Of a stretch of DNA of 64,000 bases, positions 16,500 through 26,303 are shown piece by piece. The notes under the pieces were generated by a model that was not told the origin of the DNA, searched no databases, and saw only the letters and a list, made by a program, of their open reading frames with translations. How positions within the stretch are numbered: position 1 is the stretch's first letter; each line of letters opens with the position of its first letter. Origin of the DNA: Sphingomonadaceae bacterium (lineage in GTDB: Bacteria > Pseudomonadota > Alphaproteobacteria > Sphingomonadales > Sphingomonadaceae). The position numbers and the translations under genes were made by a program. Location of the stretch: NCBI GenBank assembly GCA_027533105.1, contig JAPZTW010000002.1, forward strand, positions 434,001 through 498,000, written 5' to 3'.

Positions 16500-17054
16500 T
16501 TACTTCGTGACGAGGTCTTTTGACGACCAATGAATGTGTCCGATGCGCCACTTGCCGGCGACGCGACGAAGAATCATCGTTTCGACCGAGCGGAGGTTGA
16601 TGGCTCGTCCGCGATAGGTTCCGGCGACAGTTTCGACGCTTGTGACCCACGCTGCATCGCCTGCATCCCCGTGAGACCGGCTGACGAGGGTGCGTCGAAC
16701 CGCTGCACTGAACGCGGCATCGGCAGCAAGATGGTGGCTGGCATATTCGGCGCGGTTGCGCTCGACGCCGCCTGACTCGAAAATCAGCACATCCTCAGCA
16801 AGAAGATCTAGCGCGGTGCGCGTGTCGCCCTTGGACAATGCGGCATGAAAGGCGTCGACAGCGGTCGCCGGTGCATTGGCCGCCGACACAGCGTTGACCT
16901 GAGCAGTTGGACTGTGATCGGAGCTTGGATTTGCAGCAGCGATCTGTGCCATGGCGGCCATAATGGCCAGAGCTGCCTTAGTTGCACGCCCGCCCCTCAA
17001 CAATACTTCCCTGTCTTTCGTCATCGTTTTTTCTCCGATCCAACCGATCTTCAC
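16500..17054 (-). CDS. NTF2/SnoaL-like protein at the end of the cop operon
   Basis: 184 residues. After a hydrophobic N-terminal stretch (about 25-42, possible export signal) comes a compact cone-shaped NTF2-like domain (about 60-184: AVDAFHAALSKGDTRTALDLL, DVLIFESGGVERNRAEYASHH, WRIGHIHWSS). Such domains bind or act on small molecules; function unknown here. Its GTG start at 17054 overlaps the copD stop (GTGA), so it is the last gene of the copABCD operon. An alternative start is ATG 17024. Confidence 0.7.
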   Translation of the reverse strand: MKIGWIGEKTMTKDREVLLRGGRATKAALAIMAAMAQIAAANPSSDHSPTAQVNAVSAANAPATAVDAFHAALSKGDTRTALDLLAEDVLIFESGGVERNRAEYASHHLAADAAFSAAVRRTLVSRSHGDAGDAAWVTSVETVAGTYRGRAINLRSVETMILRRVAGKWRIGHIHWSSKDLVTK

Positions 17055-17971
17055 TCCATCACCATCGGCGACAGCATACCGAGGACCGCCACCAACCCGA
17101 GAACCACGAACCCGAGCGCGAGTTCGCGTGTCAAACTGCGGCAGAGTGTGGACAGTGCGACACTGTGATCGCCGTCAGTGTCGACGCCTTCGACAACGCT
17201 GCGTCGGCTGGTCCGGGCGTTATGCGCGCCAAAGGCGAGCATTAAGCCCACAACCGCGATTTTGGCTGCGAGTAATTGACCGTAGGCGGTCGTAAAGGTG
17301 GTCGCGCTGTCTTCGATGCCGAAAATCATCTGGGCATTGATCAGGCCGGTAATCGACACAGTTCCGACCAGTGCCACGCCGAGTGGCGCAAAGCCGTGCA
17401 GGACGACAAGCAACTCTTCCGCTGACATCCGTTCGGGGTCGCGATGGGCGACAACCGAAAGGTGCAGGAACCAGCCGATCGCACCAAGCCACAGGCCGCC
17501 TGCAAGCAAGTGTATGCCGTTACTGATCCGATGGGCTAAACCGAGCATACCCTCGGTTGCAGCCGCGTGGCCGCTCCACCCCAGGGTCATAAGCGCCGCT
17601 CCCAAGCAAAGCGCGGCGATCAGCCCCCCGGCCCCACGCCTCACTAATAAAGCTGCAAATGCCGCAATCAGCAGAGCGGTGCGCAGCAAAAACGCCCAAC
17701 CCATGTCCGTGCTCAGCGTCATGGCCTCGATCATCGGCCATTCCAGCGACACCAGGGGCTGGCCCATCATTGCCGCGATCGAGGCAAGCATGAGGATGGC
17801 GGAAACGACGGGTGCGAGGCCGGCCGCGATGAGCGTGAGGTTCTTGCCGTATTCCGCGTCGAGCCAGCGCGCGGCCCGCAACCCGGTAACGCGGAAGGTG
17901 ATCCAGCCAAAGAGCCCTAGAAGCAGCACATATTGCAAAAGCCGCAGTGCAAGCTGGAGCCAGTCATCCAT
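17051..17971 (-). CDS. copD: Copper resistance membrane protein CopD
   Basis: 306 residues with about eight membrane helices. The order and motifs (WITFRVTGLRAARWLD, LGWSGHAA, NGIHLLAGGLWLGAIGWF, with His in helices) match the CopD/PcoD family, thought to move copper across the inner membrane together with periplasmic CopC. It starts at ATG 17971, 10 bases behind copC, and overlaps the NTF2-like gene at its end. Confidence 0.9.
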   Translation of the reverse strand: MDDWLQLALRLLQYVLLLGLFGWITFRVTGLRAARWLDAEYGKNLTLIAAGLAPVVSAILMLASIAAMMGQPLVSLEWPMIEAMTLSTDMGWAFLLRTALLIAAFAALLVRRGAGGLIAALCLGAALMTLGWSGHAAATEGMLGLAHRISNGIHLLAGGLWLGAIGWFLHLSVVAHRDPERMSAEELLVVLHGFAPLGVALVGTVSITGLINAQMIFGIEDSATTFTTAYGQLLAAKIAVVGLMLAFGAHNARTSRRSVVEGVDTDGDHSVALSTLCRSLTRELALGFVVLGLVAVLGMLSPMVME

Positions 17972-17981
17972 TCGCCGTCGA

Positions 17982-18371
17982 TCAGCTGACGGTGAAGCTG
18001 ACAGTGCCCTTCATGCGGTGGCCGTCCGCCCCCGCCGCCTGCCAACGCACATCGTAACTGCCCGCACGCAAGGGCTGCTTAAGCTTCAGCGTCATGGTCT
18101 TGTTGCCGTTACTCCAAGCTGTCGTGAAATTGCGGATCACCATCTCGCCGTGATTTGGCATCCCGGGCATCGCCGTCATCACGATGCTGGCGGCAGCGGT
18201 CGGCGGCAACAGCGCTTCGCTGAATGTGAGCGTGAGGCTTCGAGGCGCTTTGACGCTCGCGCCTTGCGCAGGTGTCGAGGCAACGACCTTGGTGTGCGCA
18301 AGCGCAGCCGTCGGCGCGGTGAGCGGGGCTGCGAGCAGTGCAGCAACCGAAAAGAGAGTAATGAATTTCAT
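17982..18371 (-). CDS. copC: Periplasmic copper-binding protein CopC
   Basis: 129 residues: signal peptide ending ALA, then mature His1 (HTKVVASTPAQGA), the N-terminal Cu(II) ligand of CopC proteins, a beta-sandwich with LTLTFSEALLP, a central Met-rich loop (MTAMPGMPNHGEM) and the end motif AAGADGHRMKGTVSFTV with the second Asp/His ligands. I start at ATG 18371; the open frame runs further upstream into copB. Lies between copB and copD. Confidence 0.9.
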   Translation of the reverse strand: MKFITLFSVAALLAAPLTAPTAALAHTKVVASTPAQGASVKAPRSLTLTFSEALLPPTAAASIVMTAMPGMPNHGEMVIRNFTTAWSNGNKTMTLKLKQPLRAGSYDVRWQAAGADGHRMKGTVSFTVS

Positions 18372-18387
18372 AGTATCTTCCTTCATT

Positions 18388-19470
18388 TCAAAACCAGAAA
18401 CGGATGCCGACGACATAGTTGGTGACGCTCGGATCCTCGCCAGAGGCACGGGCAAAGGTTGCACTGCGCCCCAGCTTCCAGCTTTGCTCGACCCCGACAT
18501 AGGGCGCGAATTCCTTGACGATCTCGTAGCGCAGCCGAACGCCGACCTCGACCTTGTCGATACCGGCACCGATGCCGAGACGGGGAATGTTCTGCGCCGC
18601 TAAATTGACCTCGGCGCGCGGTTGCAGGATCAAGCGTTGCGTAATGCGCTGATCGAGTTCGGCTTCAACCCGTGCGGTAATGTCCCCACGGTGGGAAACG
18701 AACAACGCAGCATCAACTTCGTAGAGATAGGGTGCCAAGCCTTGAACGCCGATGACACCATAGGTCGTGTTTGGACCGGCGATATCCTGCCGCACGCCTG
18801 CCTGAAGATCGAAAAAGGGCGTGATCGCGCGCGAATACAGCGCCTGCAATTCAAAGTCCTCGACGCGCTCGCCGAACGCTCCTTCGCTCTCGCTCTTGAA
18901 CCAGAACCGGTTGGTCGGCGTGCCGTAATAGCCTTGAACGTCCCACAAATAGCCGTCGCGGCCCTTGCGCGCTTGAGTCTCGAAGCGATCGCCCTGAAAC
19001 CAGAAGACCGGAAAATCACCATGTGTGCGGCGCAGCTCGTAACGCGATCCTCGCATCGCTTCGGCACCCCAGATCGCATCGGCGGCGCGCGGCGGACCAC
19101 TTCCGGCTTCGGGCGGGGGCGGGGTTTCCATATCAGGCCCAGGCGATGCGTCAGCGCTTTCCGTAGTGCCGTGGTCCATCGAACTATGATCCATGCCGTC
19201 CATAGTCTCATCCGGTCCCGCTGACGGAACGGACGGGGGCATGGTGTGACCCGCGTGCGGATCGCTCGCGGGCGGTGTTGCGACCGGAGCGGCAGGCATC
19301 ACATGGCCCGCGTGCGGGTCTGCCGGAGCGGGCGCAGGCGCCGGGGACGCCGCAGGCTTGGGAGCCGGTGCTGGCATGGGCATTGTGTGCCCCTGGTGCT
19401 GCGCTATCGCTGGCGTTGCGAACAGAGCCGTGACAAGCGCAGCGGTTGAAAGAAGGTGCCGCATGGTCAT
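18388..19470 (-). CDS. copB: Outer-membrane copper resistance protein CopB
   Basis: 360 residues: signal peptide, a long Met/His/Pro-rich N-terminal region with repeated DPHAGH and MDHSSMDHG motifs (about 25-115), then an outer-membrane barrel ending in YVVGIRFWF with C-terminal Phe. The barrel is the CopB/PcoB domain (GGSRYELRR-like start, VGVRLRYEI, FAPYVGVEQSWKLG). The N-terminal motifs probably bind copper in the periplasm. Its ATG overlaps the copA stop (ATGA). Confidence 0.9.
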   Translation of the reverse strand: MTMRHLLSTAALVTALFATPAIAQHQGHTMPMPAPAPKPAASPAPAPAPADPHAGHVMPAAPVATPPASDPHAGHTMPPSVPSAGPDETMDGMDHSSMDHGTTESADASPGPDMETPPPPEAGSGPPRAADAIWGAEAMRGSRYELRRTHGDFPVFWFQGDRFETQARKGRDGYLWDVQGYYGTPTNRFWFKSESEGAFGERVEDFELQALYSRAITPFFDLQAGVRQDIAGPNTTYGVIGVQGLAPYLYEVDAALFVSHRGDITARVEAELDQRITQRLILQPRAEVNLAAQNIPRLGIGAGIDKVEVGVRLRYEIVKEFAPYVGVEQSWKLGRSATFARASGEDPSVTNYVVGIRFWF

Positions 19471-21389
19471 GCGCCGCCTTTCGGACCCATGACGGTCACG
19501 GTCTGCATCATGCCGCCGTGCATGTGATACATGAGGTGGCAGTGAAAGGCCCAGTCGCCGGGCTCATTGGCGGTCAGGTCGAAAGTCGCGCTCGCGCCCG
19601 GCTGGACGATGACGACGTTCTTACGCGGTTGCTGCGCGGGCATCTGCCCGTTCACCAGTTCGAAGAACATGCCGTGCAGGTGGATGGGATGCGCCATCAT
19701 GGTGTTGTTGATCAGCTTGACCCGCACGCGTTCGTTCCAGGCAAAACGGATCGGGACGTCGCTAACGGCCGAATACATCCGCCCGTCGAACGACCACATA
19801 TAGCGTTCCATGTTCCCGGTCAGGTGAAGCTCAAGGAGGCGCGACGGTTCGCGTGTGTCCTTGTTAGGCTCGAGCGCCGCGAGCATCCTGTAGTTGAGGA
19901 CGCGGTGCGGAACGTCGCGCAGGCCGAGACCGGGATCGCCAGTCTTATCGACGGGCGACATCGACACCATGTCGACCCCCGGTCCGACCTTCACGTCGGG
20001 CGGCAGCAGCGACGTATCACGCATGTTCATACCGTCCATGCTTATCGCGCCCGTTGCCGCGCCCGCGACGTTATCCGCAGGCGCGCCATGCCCCATTGCT
20101 GCATGATCGACAGCTTCTGCTCCAGTGGTGGGCGCGTTATGACCCATTGCGGCATGGTCCACCGCGGCCACCCCTGCATCTGCGGCGGGCGCAGCTTTTG
20201 TCATCGACCCGTGGCCCATTGCCGAATGGTCCATACCGCCCGACCCGTGGTCCATGCCCATGTCGCCCATCGTTAGCAGCGGCGGATCGCGCAACGCCGG
20301 AACGGTGGCGCGCGCACCCGGTCGGCTGGCCAACATGGCGAGTGCCATTCCCGACCGATCCATCGACTCACCGACGATCGCATAGGCTTCAGCGCTGCCC
20401 GGCTCGACAATCACGTCATACGTTTCGGCGGTGCCGATCTGAAACTCGTCGACCTCGACCGGACGGACGTTCTGGCCGTCGGCACCGATGATCGTCATCG
20501 GTAATCCCGGAATGCGCACGTTGAAAAAGCTTTGTGCCGAGCCGTTGATGACCCGCAGGCGAATGCGTTCACCGGCGCGGAACAGATATTCAAGGCCTTC
20601 GGTTGGGCCATGACCATTTGCGAGAAACGTATAGGTCGGCGCGCCGATATCCATAATGTCGGTCGGCGGCATCCGCATCTCGGCCCACATGCGGCGCTCG
20701 GCACCGGAAAGCTTGTAACGGTCGGTCCAGCTCGTCAGCTGACGATTAAAATAGCCTTCGCCAGTCCGCAGCCGATTCATGATGAAATGCGGGTCGAGCG
20801 TCGTGAAGTCACTCAGCAAAAGGATGTAATCGCGGTCGTAGGCCACCGGCTCGGAACCCGCTGGATCGATGACCAACGGACCATAATGGCCCTGCTGTTC
20901 CTGCAAGCCCGAATGACTGTGATACCAGTAGGTGCCCGCCTGACGCACGGGGAAATCGTAGGTGAAGGTCTGCTTCGGCTTGATGCCCGGGAAGCTGACG
21001 CCCGGCACGCCATCCATCTGAAACGGAACGAGCAGACCGTGCCAGTGAATCGAGGTATCTTCGCGCAGATGATTGGTGACGTTGAACTTGACGTTCTGCC
21101 CCTCGCGCAGCCTGATCAGCGGGCCTGGCACACTGCCGTTCACGGCACGGCCGATGCTGCGGCGGCCCTCAATGATACGCAGCCCATCGCGCACCGCGAG
21201 ATCGATGACCTCGCCGCGCACTTCGTCGAATCCAGCGCGGATCGTCGCGGCCCCACGCCTGGACACGCCGTGCCCACCGCCATGTCCTCCTATGCTGTGT
21301 CCCTGTGCCCAGGCCGGCATCGCACTGAAGGCGGAAGCAGCGCCGAGACCCGCTATAAGGTGGCGTCTTGATAGATTTATGGTGCTCAT
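19467..21389 (-). CDS. copA: Periplasmic multicopper oxidase CopA
   Basis: 640 residues with a Tat signal (NLSRRHLIAGLGAASAF). Copper-binding motifs are all present: HWHG (residues 115-118), HSH (157-159), HPIHLHG and the C-terminal HCHLMYHMHGGM block. Between the second and third cupredoxin domains is a Met/His-rich insert with repeats of the form DHAAMGH (about 380-450), as in CopA/PcoA copper oxidases. It oxidises Cu(I) in the periplasm. I start at ATG 21389 because the Tat motif follows; the frame is open to 21488. It is the first intact gene of copABCD. Confidence 0.95.
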   Translation of the reverse strand: MSTINLSRRHLIAGLGAASAFSAMPAWAQGHSIGGHGGGHGVSRRGAATIRAGFDEVRGEVIDLAVRDGLRIIEGRRSIGRAVNGSVPGPLIRLREGQNVKFNVTNHLREDTSIHWHGLLVPFQMDGVPGVSFPGIKPKQTFTYDFPVRQAGTYWYHSHSGLQEQQGHYGPLVIDPAGSEPVAYDRDYILLLSDFTTLDPHFIMNRLRTGEGYFNRQLTSWTDRYKLSGAERRMWAEMRMPPTDIMDIGAPTYTFLANGHGPTEGLEYLFRAGERIRLRVINGSAQSFFNVRIPGLPMTIIGADGQNVRPVEVDEFQIGTAETYDVIVEPGSAEAYAIVGESMDRSGMALAMLASRPGARATVPALRDPPLLTMGDMGMDHGSGGMDHSAMGHGSMTKAAPAADAGVAAVDHAAMGHNAPTTGAEAVDHAAMGHGAPADNVAGAATGAISMDGMNMRDTSLLPPDVKVGPGVDMVSMSPVDKTGDPGLGLRDVPHRVLNYRMLAALEPNKDTREPSRLLELHLTGNMERYMWSFDGRMYSAVSDVPIRFAWNERVRVKLINNTMMAHPIHLHGMFFELVNGQMPAQQPRKNVVIVQPGASATFDLTANEPGDWAFHCHLMYHMHGGMMQTVTVMGPKGGA

Positions 21390-21462
21390 GACGGTGATTA
21401 CGCGCGGCGCGCACGTCTCCCTCAAATTTGCTGTCGATTGATATTGTTGGGCTGGCAACGTG

Positions 21463-22027
21463 TCAGAAGCCCATCGTGTGCGGCCCAAACAGCATCCATA
21501 GCGCCATCGCGACCATCATCACATTCTCGGTGAGCGAGACGAAACCGAGTGGCACATTGCTGTCCCCGCCGACGCAAGCACATTTGAGTTCGCGCTTGTC
21601 GATATAGACTGCCTTGAACACCGACGCCGCGCCGACACTGCCAATGAACAGCGCGACCGGGATCGAGAGCCAGTTGAGTGCGCCTGCCGCCATCAAAACG
21701 CCCGCCAGACCTTCGGCGAACGGATAGATACGCGAGTAAGGTACCCAGCGTTTTGCGAGAAGATCGTAGTTCAAGAACATCGTTGCGAACTTCTCGACAT
21801 TCTGGAGCTTGAGCATCGCGAGGATACACATGCTGAAGGCAATGAACCATTCGCCTGCGCGGATCGTCAACGGCGTGCCATAGACCGCGAAGCTCGCTGC
21901 CAGCGCCATCAAAGCGGTCATTGAGAACAGCGCGATCACCGGCTGGTAAGTCGTTGCCTTCGGATCGGCGACCTTGAGGCCCAGATAGCGCCGCAGATCG
22001 TCATGTCCGCCGAAGCAGTCATCCCCG
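21463..22027 (-). pseudogene. Glutaredoxin-MauE membrane protein, N-terminus lost
   Basis: From about 22027 the frame encodes the end of a glutaredoxin-like domain (FGGHDDLRRYLG) and a MauE/DoxX-type membrane domain of four helices (IALFSMTALMALAAS, GALNWLSIPVALFIG, CACVGG). Relatives in copper loci carry about 60-70 more residues with a CxxC-type glutaredoxin start; those are replaced by sequence that belongs, on the other strand, to a TonB receptor gene. An accidental frame continues to ATG 22203. This was the head of the cop operon, so the native promoter is probably lost too. Confidence 0.75.
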
Positions 22028-22965
22028 TTGGTGACCACCTCAAGGCGACGGTCGGTGGCCGTTATTTTGATGCAAAACAGAGTTCGTCGGTTCGATTTGG
22101 CGGCATCTTCGCGGACCCCAATGTCGGAACTTTCCCGTTCAAGAACCACGAGAATGGCTTCAACCCGAAGTTCAACCTGTCTTACCAATTTGACCGCGAC
22201 CACATGATTTATGCGCAGGCTGCAAAGGGCTTCCGTCTCGGTGGCACCAATGAACCCGTGCCGGCGACTTCATGTGCTGCTGACTTGGCCGCCCGCGGCC
22301 TTGCCAAGGCCCCGGACAGCTATAAGTCCGACAGCCTCTGGAACTATGAAGTCGGTGCCAAAACCAGCTGGCTTGATCGTGCGCTGACAGTGAACGTTTC
22401 TGCCTATCACATCGACTGGAAGAACCCGCGGGTTACAGCTCAGTTGGGTTGCGGCTTTAACGTTTTTGTTAATGCCGGCGGCCTAAAGATTGATGGCGGC
22501 GAGTTCGAGACTGTTATCCGTCCGGTTCAAGGGCTAACCCTTCGAGGCGGTCTTGGCTATACCAACAGCCGCTTGACTGACAATCTTACGTTCGTGAGCG
22601 GCCGCAAGGGCGATCACGCACCGTTCGTTCCTAAGTGGACCGTGAGTGGATCGGTTGACTACACCCACCAGCTCAGCAGCAGCCTCCAGGGCTTCCTCTT
22701 CCTGAGCTATCAGGGGAATGACGTGCGTAACACTCGGTTCAATCCGACACTCGCAGCAAACAAGGTCCTGCCTGCGTACAGCGTCCTTAACACCCGCGTA
22801 GGTGTCAGCGCAGATCGTTGGTCGCTTGAGCTGTTTATCGAGAACCTGGCGAACAGCCGGGGGCTGACTAACAAGAACTATTATCCCTACTCGCTGACTG
22901 CGATGACGCAGATGGAAGTTGTCACACCACGTACTATCGGTGTGGATCTTTCGGTTAAGTTCTAA
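22006..22965 (+). pseudogene. TonB-dependent receptor, C-terminal half only
   Basis: The last ~318 residues of a receptor beta barrel: LKATVGGRYFDAKQ, FNPKFNLSYQFD, YAQAAKGFRLGGTNEP, NYEVGAKTSW, VFIENLANSRGL-like and a C-terminal VGVDLSVKF-type end. Signal peptide, TonB box, plug and half the barrel are missing. The joint with the glutaredoxin-MauE gene lies within 22006-22030. An ATG at 22003 exists but no export signal follows, so the product would not be functional. A strong terminator lies downstream. Confidence 0.8.
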
Positions 22966-22978
22966 TCCCTAAGACTTG

Positions 22979-23015
22979 CTCACCCCCGCCCATTAGTCCC
23001 TTGGGTGGGGGTGAG
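22979..23015 (+). terminator. Rho-independent terminator behind the receptor fragment
   Basis: CTCACCCCCGCCCA (22979-22992) pairs with TGGGTGGGGGTGAG (23002-23015), 14 bp with one G-T pair, loop of 9, followed by GCTATTTTAT. Lies 14 bases after the receptor stop, at the left edge of the prophage. Confidence 0.85.
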
Positions 23016-23035
23016 GCTATTTTATGATTACAAGC

Positions 23036-23896
23036 TCATGAGCTGCTCTCAAGCCGCTCAACCTTGTTCGCCAGCTCCTTCACGGCTTCAATCAAAACAC
23101 CAACGAGATTGCCATAGGCGACGGACAGGAGCCCATCCTCGTTGGCCTGCACAGCCTCCGGCACAACTTCGGCCAATTCCTGGGCGATCACACCGATGCC
23201 GCGATTGCCACTATCTATGCGCTTGAATGACACACCGCGCAGGCTGTTCACCAAACCCAACGCATTCGAGATCGTGACAACCTCGGTTTTGAGCGAGGCA
23301 TCCGAATAGGCCGTAATGTCTCCCGTTGCCGTGATCGTACCCGTAACCGAGATCGAACCGGTGAAGCTCTCACCCGCCTTGTTGGCAGGGGTGTAGCCCA
23401 GTGACCCGGTTACATCTGCCGAGGCAAGCGACGCGCCGGTTGTAACCCGACCTTTCGCATCAACTGTCACCTTGGTGTAGGTGCCCGCGGCAACACCGCT
23501 ATTGGCCAGCGTCGCCGCAAACGAGAGGGCAGCAGATCCGTCGAACGCCGCGCTGGTGCCAGTCACATCGCCGGTCAACGCAATTGTACGGCCGGTCGCC
23601 CACCTGGTCGCAGTGGCCGCATTGCCCGTGCAGGAGCCAGACGATCCGCTGATTGATCCGCTCGCCGTTATGTAGCCGCTCGGATTGGTCGAATTGTAAG
23701 GCGTGAATCCGAGCGCTGTCGTCACCATGGCCGAGGTCAGATTTCCAAAGCCCACCTGCACGACAGTGCCACCAGCAGTCTTCGAATAGAGCTTCTGATC
23801 AGCCAGGTTGATCGCAAGCTCCCCCGCCTGGAGCGATCCTGCTGCTGGAACGCTTGAAGCGGTCGAGGAACGTTTCAGGAGAATGGTGCTGGGCAT
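23036..23896 (-). CDS. Tail fibre with C-terminal S74 auto-processing chaperone
   Basis: 286 residues. An N-terminal segment typical of fibre start domains (SLQAGELAINLADQKLYSKT), a Gly/Ala/Thr-rich beta-helical middle (SADVTGSLGYTP, GSISVTGTITATGDITAYS), then an intramolecular chaperone of the peptidase S74 family: SDASLKTEVV (Ser-Lys dyad region), GVIAQELAEVVPEAV and a coiled-coil end AVKELANKVERLE. Such chaperones trimerise fibres and cut themselves off. Last gene of the late operon and left-most prophage gene; its ATG touches the stop of the next fibre gene. Confidence 0.85.
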   Translation of the reverse strand: MPSTILLKRSSTASSVPAAGSLQAGELAINLADQKLYSKTAGGTVVQVGFGNLTSAMVTTALGFTPYNSTNPSGYITASGSISGSSGSCTGNAATATRWATGRTIALTGDVTGTSAAFDGSAALSFAATLANSGVAAGTYTKVTVDAKGRVTTGASLASADVTGSLGYTPANKAGESFTGSISVTGTITATGDITAYSDASLKTEVVTISNALGLVNSLRGVSFKRIDSGNRGIGVIAQELAEVVPEAVQANEDGLLSVAYGNLVGVLIEAVKELANKVERLESSS

Positions 23897-25437
23897 TAGA
23901 AGGTTCCGCCATCCAGAGTGATGCCGTCAATCGATCCGCCGGTGATGGCCACACTGCTGGCAGCCTGCGTCGACATGGTGCCGAGCCCTGTGATGTCAGT
24001 ATTGGGAATGGTCGCGGATGCCGTGAACGCCGCTGTGCCATTGCCCTTGAGGTAGCCGGTGAGCGTGGTTGCGCCAGAGCCGCCTTTGGCCACGCCAAGC
24101 GTGCCGCCGATGTTCCCCAGCGTAAGGTTGGCTTCGTTGACATCGACCGTGGGATTGCCCGCCACCCCGTCGCCATTGGTGACTGCGATCTTGCTAGATC
24201 CAGCGGCGAGCGTCCGCCCGGTGACAGTGTCGGCAGCCGTCCGGACGACGAGGCCGTTCGTTGCGAGGTTGTGGAGCGCAAGCGCTTGACCCGTCAGAGC
24301 GATGCTGTCGGCCGCAACCGAGATACCGCTCCCGGCGCCCACATCAATGGTATTGCCGGTCTTGGTAAGGCCAGCCCCGGCGACGATCTGCCCGGCGCCA
24401 TTGAACTGTACGAAGGTGATCGCCGTCGTCCCAAGGGTGCCGCCCGCATCGACGGTGCAGAGAAAACCAACGTCCGCATTGACGGTGCCCTGCTCGACGA
24501 AAAGGTAGGCCGAGACATGCTCGGCCCAGATCGAAAGGTCATCCGCGCGGGCCCAGGCACTGGCGGCAACAACATAGACACCATTGGACGATGCCGTGGT
24601 CTGGTCTTTCACGAGCACACGATCGCCGGCAACCAGGGCCACGCCATCAATGGTCATGGTGCCCGACAGCGATGCGATATTGGCGGTAGTGGCGGCCTTC
24701 ACCGATGCCTTGGGATCGAGCCCCTGAACGGTGAGGTCGACGTAGTTCTTGGTGGCCGCATCCTGCGCAGCGGTAGGATCAGCAAGCCCTGTGATCTTTT
24801 GGCTGTTCATTGCAACCGCTGCCGTTGGTGCTGCCAACTGGTCGATCCGGTTTGCACGCACCCGGGTATCAGTGAAGTATAGGTTGGTGCCTTCCGAGAC
24901 ATCCGTAGTGGTCAATGTAATGGCGCCAGTGCGGCCAGCTACCGAGGTGACCGGGAAGGTGATCGCGACATTGCTGGCGGCTGTTACGCGCCCCTTGGCA
25001 TCGACCGTGACCTGACCGACTTGGCTGGCTGAACCATAGGTGCCGGCCGTTACACCGCTATTGGCGAGCGTCGCCGCAATGGTCGCATTGGCGCTGCCGT
25101 CGAACGAGACGGTGCCCGTCACATCACCTGAGAGGCCCAGCGTTCGAGCCGTGGCCAGCTTGGTCGCGGTGCCAGCATTGCCATCGATCGAGCCGGAGAT
25201 GATCGAGCTGAAAGTCTTGGCCCCGGCGATGGTCTGGGCGCCGGTCGTCGCAACAAATGCACCCGAGCCGCCGATAGCAATCACCGAAGTCGCAGTGCCG
25301 CCAGCACCGCCCGTTCCCGTGCCGTAGTAGAGCGTGTTATCCTGTTCGTTGAACGCAAGTTCGGCGTTGGCGAGAGATGCGGGGGCGCCTGCCGCACCGC
25401 CTGCAGCCCGGCGCTTGATACGAAGAGTATTGGCCAT
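23896..25437 (-). CDS. Large tail fibre protein
   Basis: 513 residues. The start ([36 protein letters not shown]) matches the fibre N-terminal domain also seen in the neighbour at 23036. The rest is repeat-like: several copies of an element [19 protein letters not shown], [28 protein letters not shown] and fibre motifs TLxNSGVxAGTY shared with the other fibre genes. No chaperone is present at its C-terminus, so it may be the shaft or a partner of the 286-residue fibre. It overlaps the collagen-like gene upstream by one base. Confidence 0.8.
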   Translation of the reverse strand: MANTLRIKRRAAGGAAGAPASLANAELAFNEQDNTLYYGTGTGGAGGTATSVIAIGGSGAFVATTGAQTIAGAKTFSSIISGSIDGNAGTATKLATARTLGLSGDVTGTVSFDGSANATIAATLANSGVTAGTYGSASQVGQVTVDAKGRVTAASNVAITFPVTSVAGRTGAITLTTTDVSEGTNLYFTDTRVRANRIDQLAAPTAAVAMNSQKITGLADPTAAQDAATKNYVDLTVQGLDPKASVKAATTANIASLSGTMTIDGVALVAGDRVLVKDQTTASSNGVYVVAASAWARADDLSIWAEHVSAYLFVEQGTVNADVGFLCTVDAGGTLGTTAITFVQFNGAGQIVAGAGLTKTGNTIDVGAGSGISVAADSIALTGQALALHNLATNGLVVRTAADTVTGRTLAAGSSKIAVTNGDGVAGNPTVDVNEANLTLGNIGGTLGVAKGGSGATTLTGYLKGNGTAAFTASATIPNTDITGLGTMSTQAASSVAITGGSIDGITLDGGTF

Positions 25438-25697
25438 CAGAAATTACCTCCATCGACCAGCCTGGCCGAATTCGTGTTGGTCCACCGGTTGTCGGGAGAC
25501 GAGAAAATGAGGACGTCGCCGCCTTCGGGCTGAGCCAGCTCGACATCCGAGAGATCATTGAGTGCGCTAAGCGGCCCGGGCGGCCCCTGCGGTCCCTGTG
25601 GGCCGGTCGCGCCGGCTTCGCCGCGGGGGCCGGCAATGCCTTGGGGCTCGATGACGATGGTCTGCACCGTCTCCAGGATCTGGACGGTGCTGGTCAT
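25437..25697 (-). CDS. Collagen-like phage tail protein
   Basis: 86 residues: about 20 N-terminal residues ([15 protein letters not shown]), a short collagen stretch of Gly-X-Y triplets ([20 protein letters not shown]) and a C-terminal [20 protein letters not shown], a domain common near collagen repeats of phage fibres. Collagen stretches in fibres make trimeric rods. Overlaps the fibre gene behind it and the small gene before it (ATGA). Confidence 0.75.
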   Translation of the reverse strand: MTSTVQILETVQTIVIEPQGIAGPRGEAGATGPQGPQGPPGPLSALNDLSDVELAQPEGGDVLIFSSPDNRWTNTNSARLVDGGNF

Positions 25698-26005
25698 TCG
25701 ACATCAAACGTGAAGGCCGGCAGGACCTCACGCTCCCCTTCACCATTTTCGAGACCGACAATAAGCCAAACCCGCCCGGCGCCCGGTTTGAGGTGGGCCG
25801 TCTGTTCGTCAGTCCAAAGCACTTCGATTTCGCCCAAATTAGGCGGGCTGAGAACGATGATAGCCGGCACAGCGATATTGGGGCTCTGATCGACCACGAA
25901 AGCAGTAAGCGCCGTCAGATCTCGACGAACCCCCGCAGCAAGGTCCGCAAACAAGGTGGCGCGCAGGCGCCGGGTGCCGCCGCGGCGGATAGTCAGCCTG
26001 GTCAT
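25694..26005 (-). CDS. Small phage tail-region protein, unknown
   Basis: 103 residues from ATG 26005; no recognised family. Begins basic (MTRLTIRRGGTRRLRATLFA), then a soluble beta-rich part (AIIVLSPPNLGEIEVLWTDE, GAGRVWLIVGLENGEGEREV). Between the holin-like gene and the collagen-like fibre gene, so probably a fibre-assembly or baseplate component. The open frame reaches 26107 but the N-terminal stretch there looks random. Confidence 0.6.
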   Translation of the reverse strand: MTRLTIRRGGTRRLRATLFADLAAGVRRDLTALTAFVVDQSPNIAVPAIIVLSPPNLGEIEVLWTDEQTAHLKPGAGRVWLIVGLENGEGEREVLPAFTFDVE

Positions 26006-26060
26006 GGTTGCACCTGTTGGAATGTGGATGGCGCGAGCCGCAGCTCCCGCCCATGTCGCG

Positions 26061-26255
26061 TCAGCCGATGCGGGCGGTTGCCGTCTTGCGGAACAACACT
26101 CCGCCAATACCCGTGAGCGCCAGGACCACGGTCAGAACGTCTGTCTGGCTAAGGCCTTCCGGCAAGATACCAATCGCGCCTGCAACACCCCAGATGCTGC
26201 CGATGATCCCGGTCCAGATGGCTTTCGAGGTCCACCACGGCTTCAAGTTTTCCAT
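26061..26255 (-). CDS. Holin-like small membrane protein
   Basis: 64 residues with two hydrophobic helices (about 13-31 AIWTGIIGSIWGVAGAIGI and 39-54 DVLTVVLALTGIGGVLF) and a basic C-terminal end (RKTATARIG). Size, two-helix topology and position near the endolysin gene fit a class II holin or phage membrane accessory protein. A terminator lies between it and the endolysin gene. Confidence 0.6.
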   Translation of the reverse strand: MENLKPWWTSKAIWTGIIGSIWGVAGAIGILPEGLSQTDVLTVVLALTGIGGVLFRKTATARIG

Positions 26256-26267
26256 GTCACTTCTCCA

Positions 26268-26294
26268 ATAAAAAAACCCGCCAGAAGCGGCGGG
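26268..26294 (-). terminator. Terminator behind the endolysin gene
   Basis: Read leftward: CCCGCC, loop GCTTCT, GGCGGG followed by seven or more T residues (26276-26268). It ends transcription after the endolysin gene; some read-through or a further promoter would be needed for the holin and fibre genes beyond. Confidence 0.8.
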
Positions 26295-26303
26295 CGGGTG
26301 ATG

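Noticed and set aside
20532..21371. 279-codon open frame on the plus strand opposite copA
   Set aside because: It mirrors the multicopper oxidase reading frame, has no start signals and random composition.
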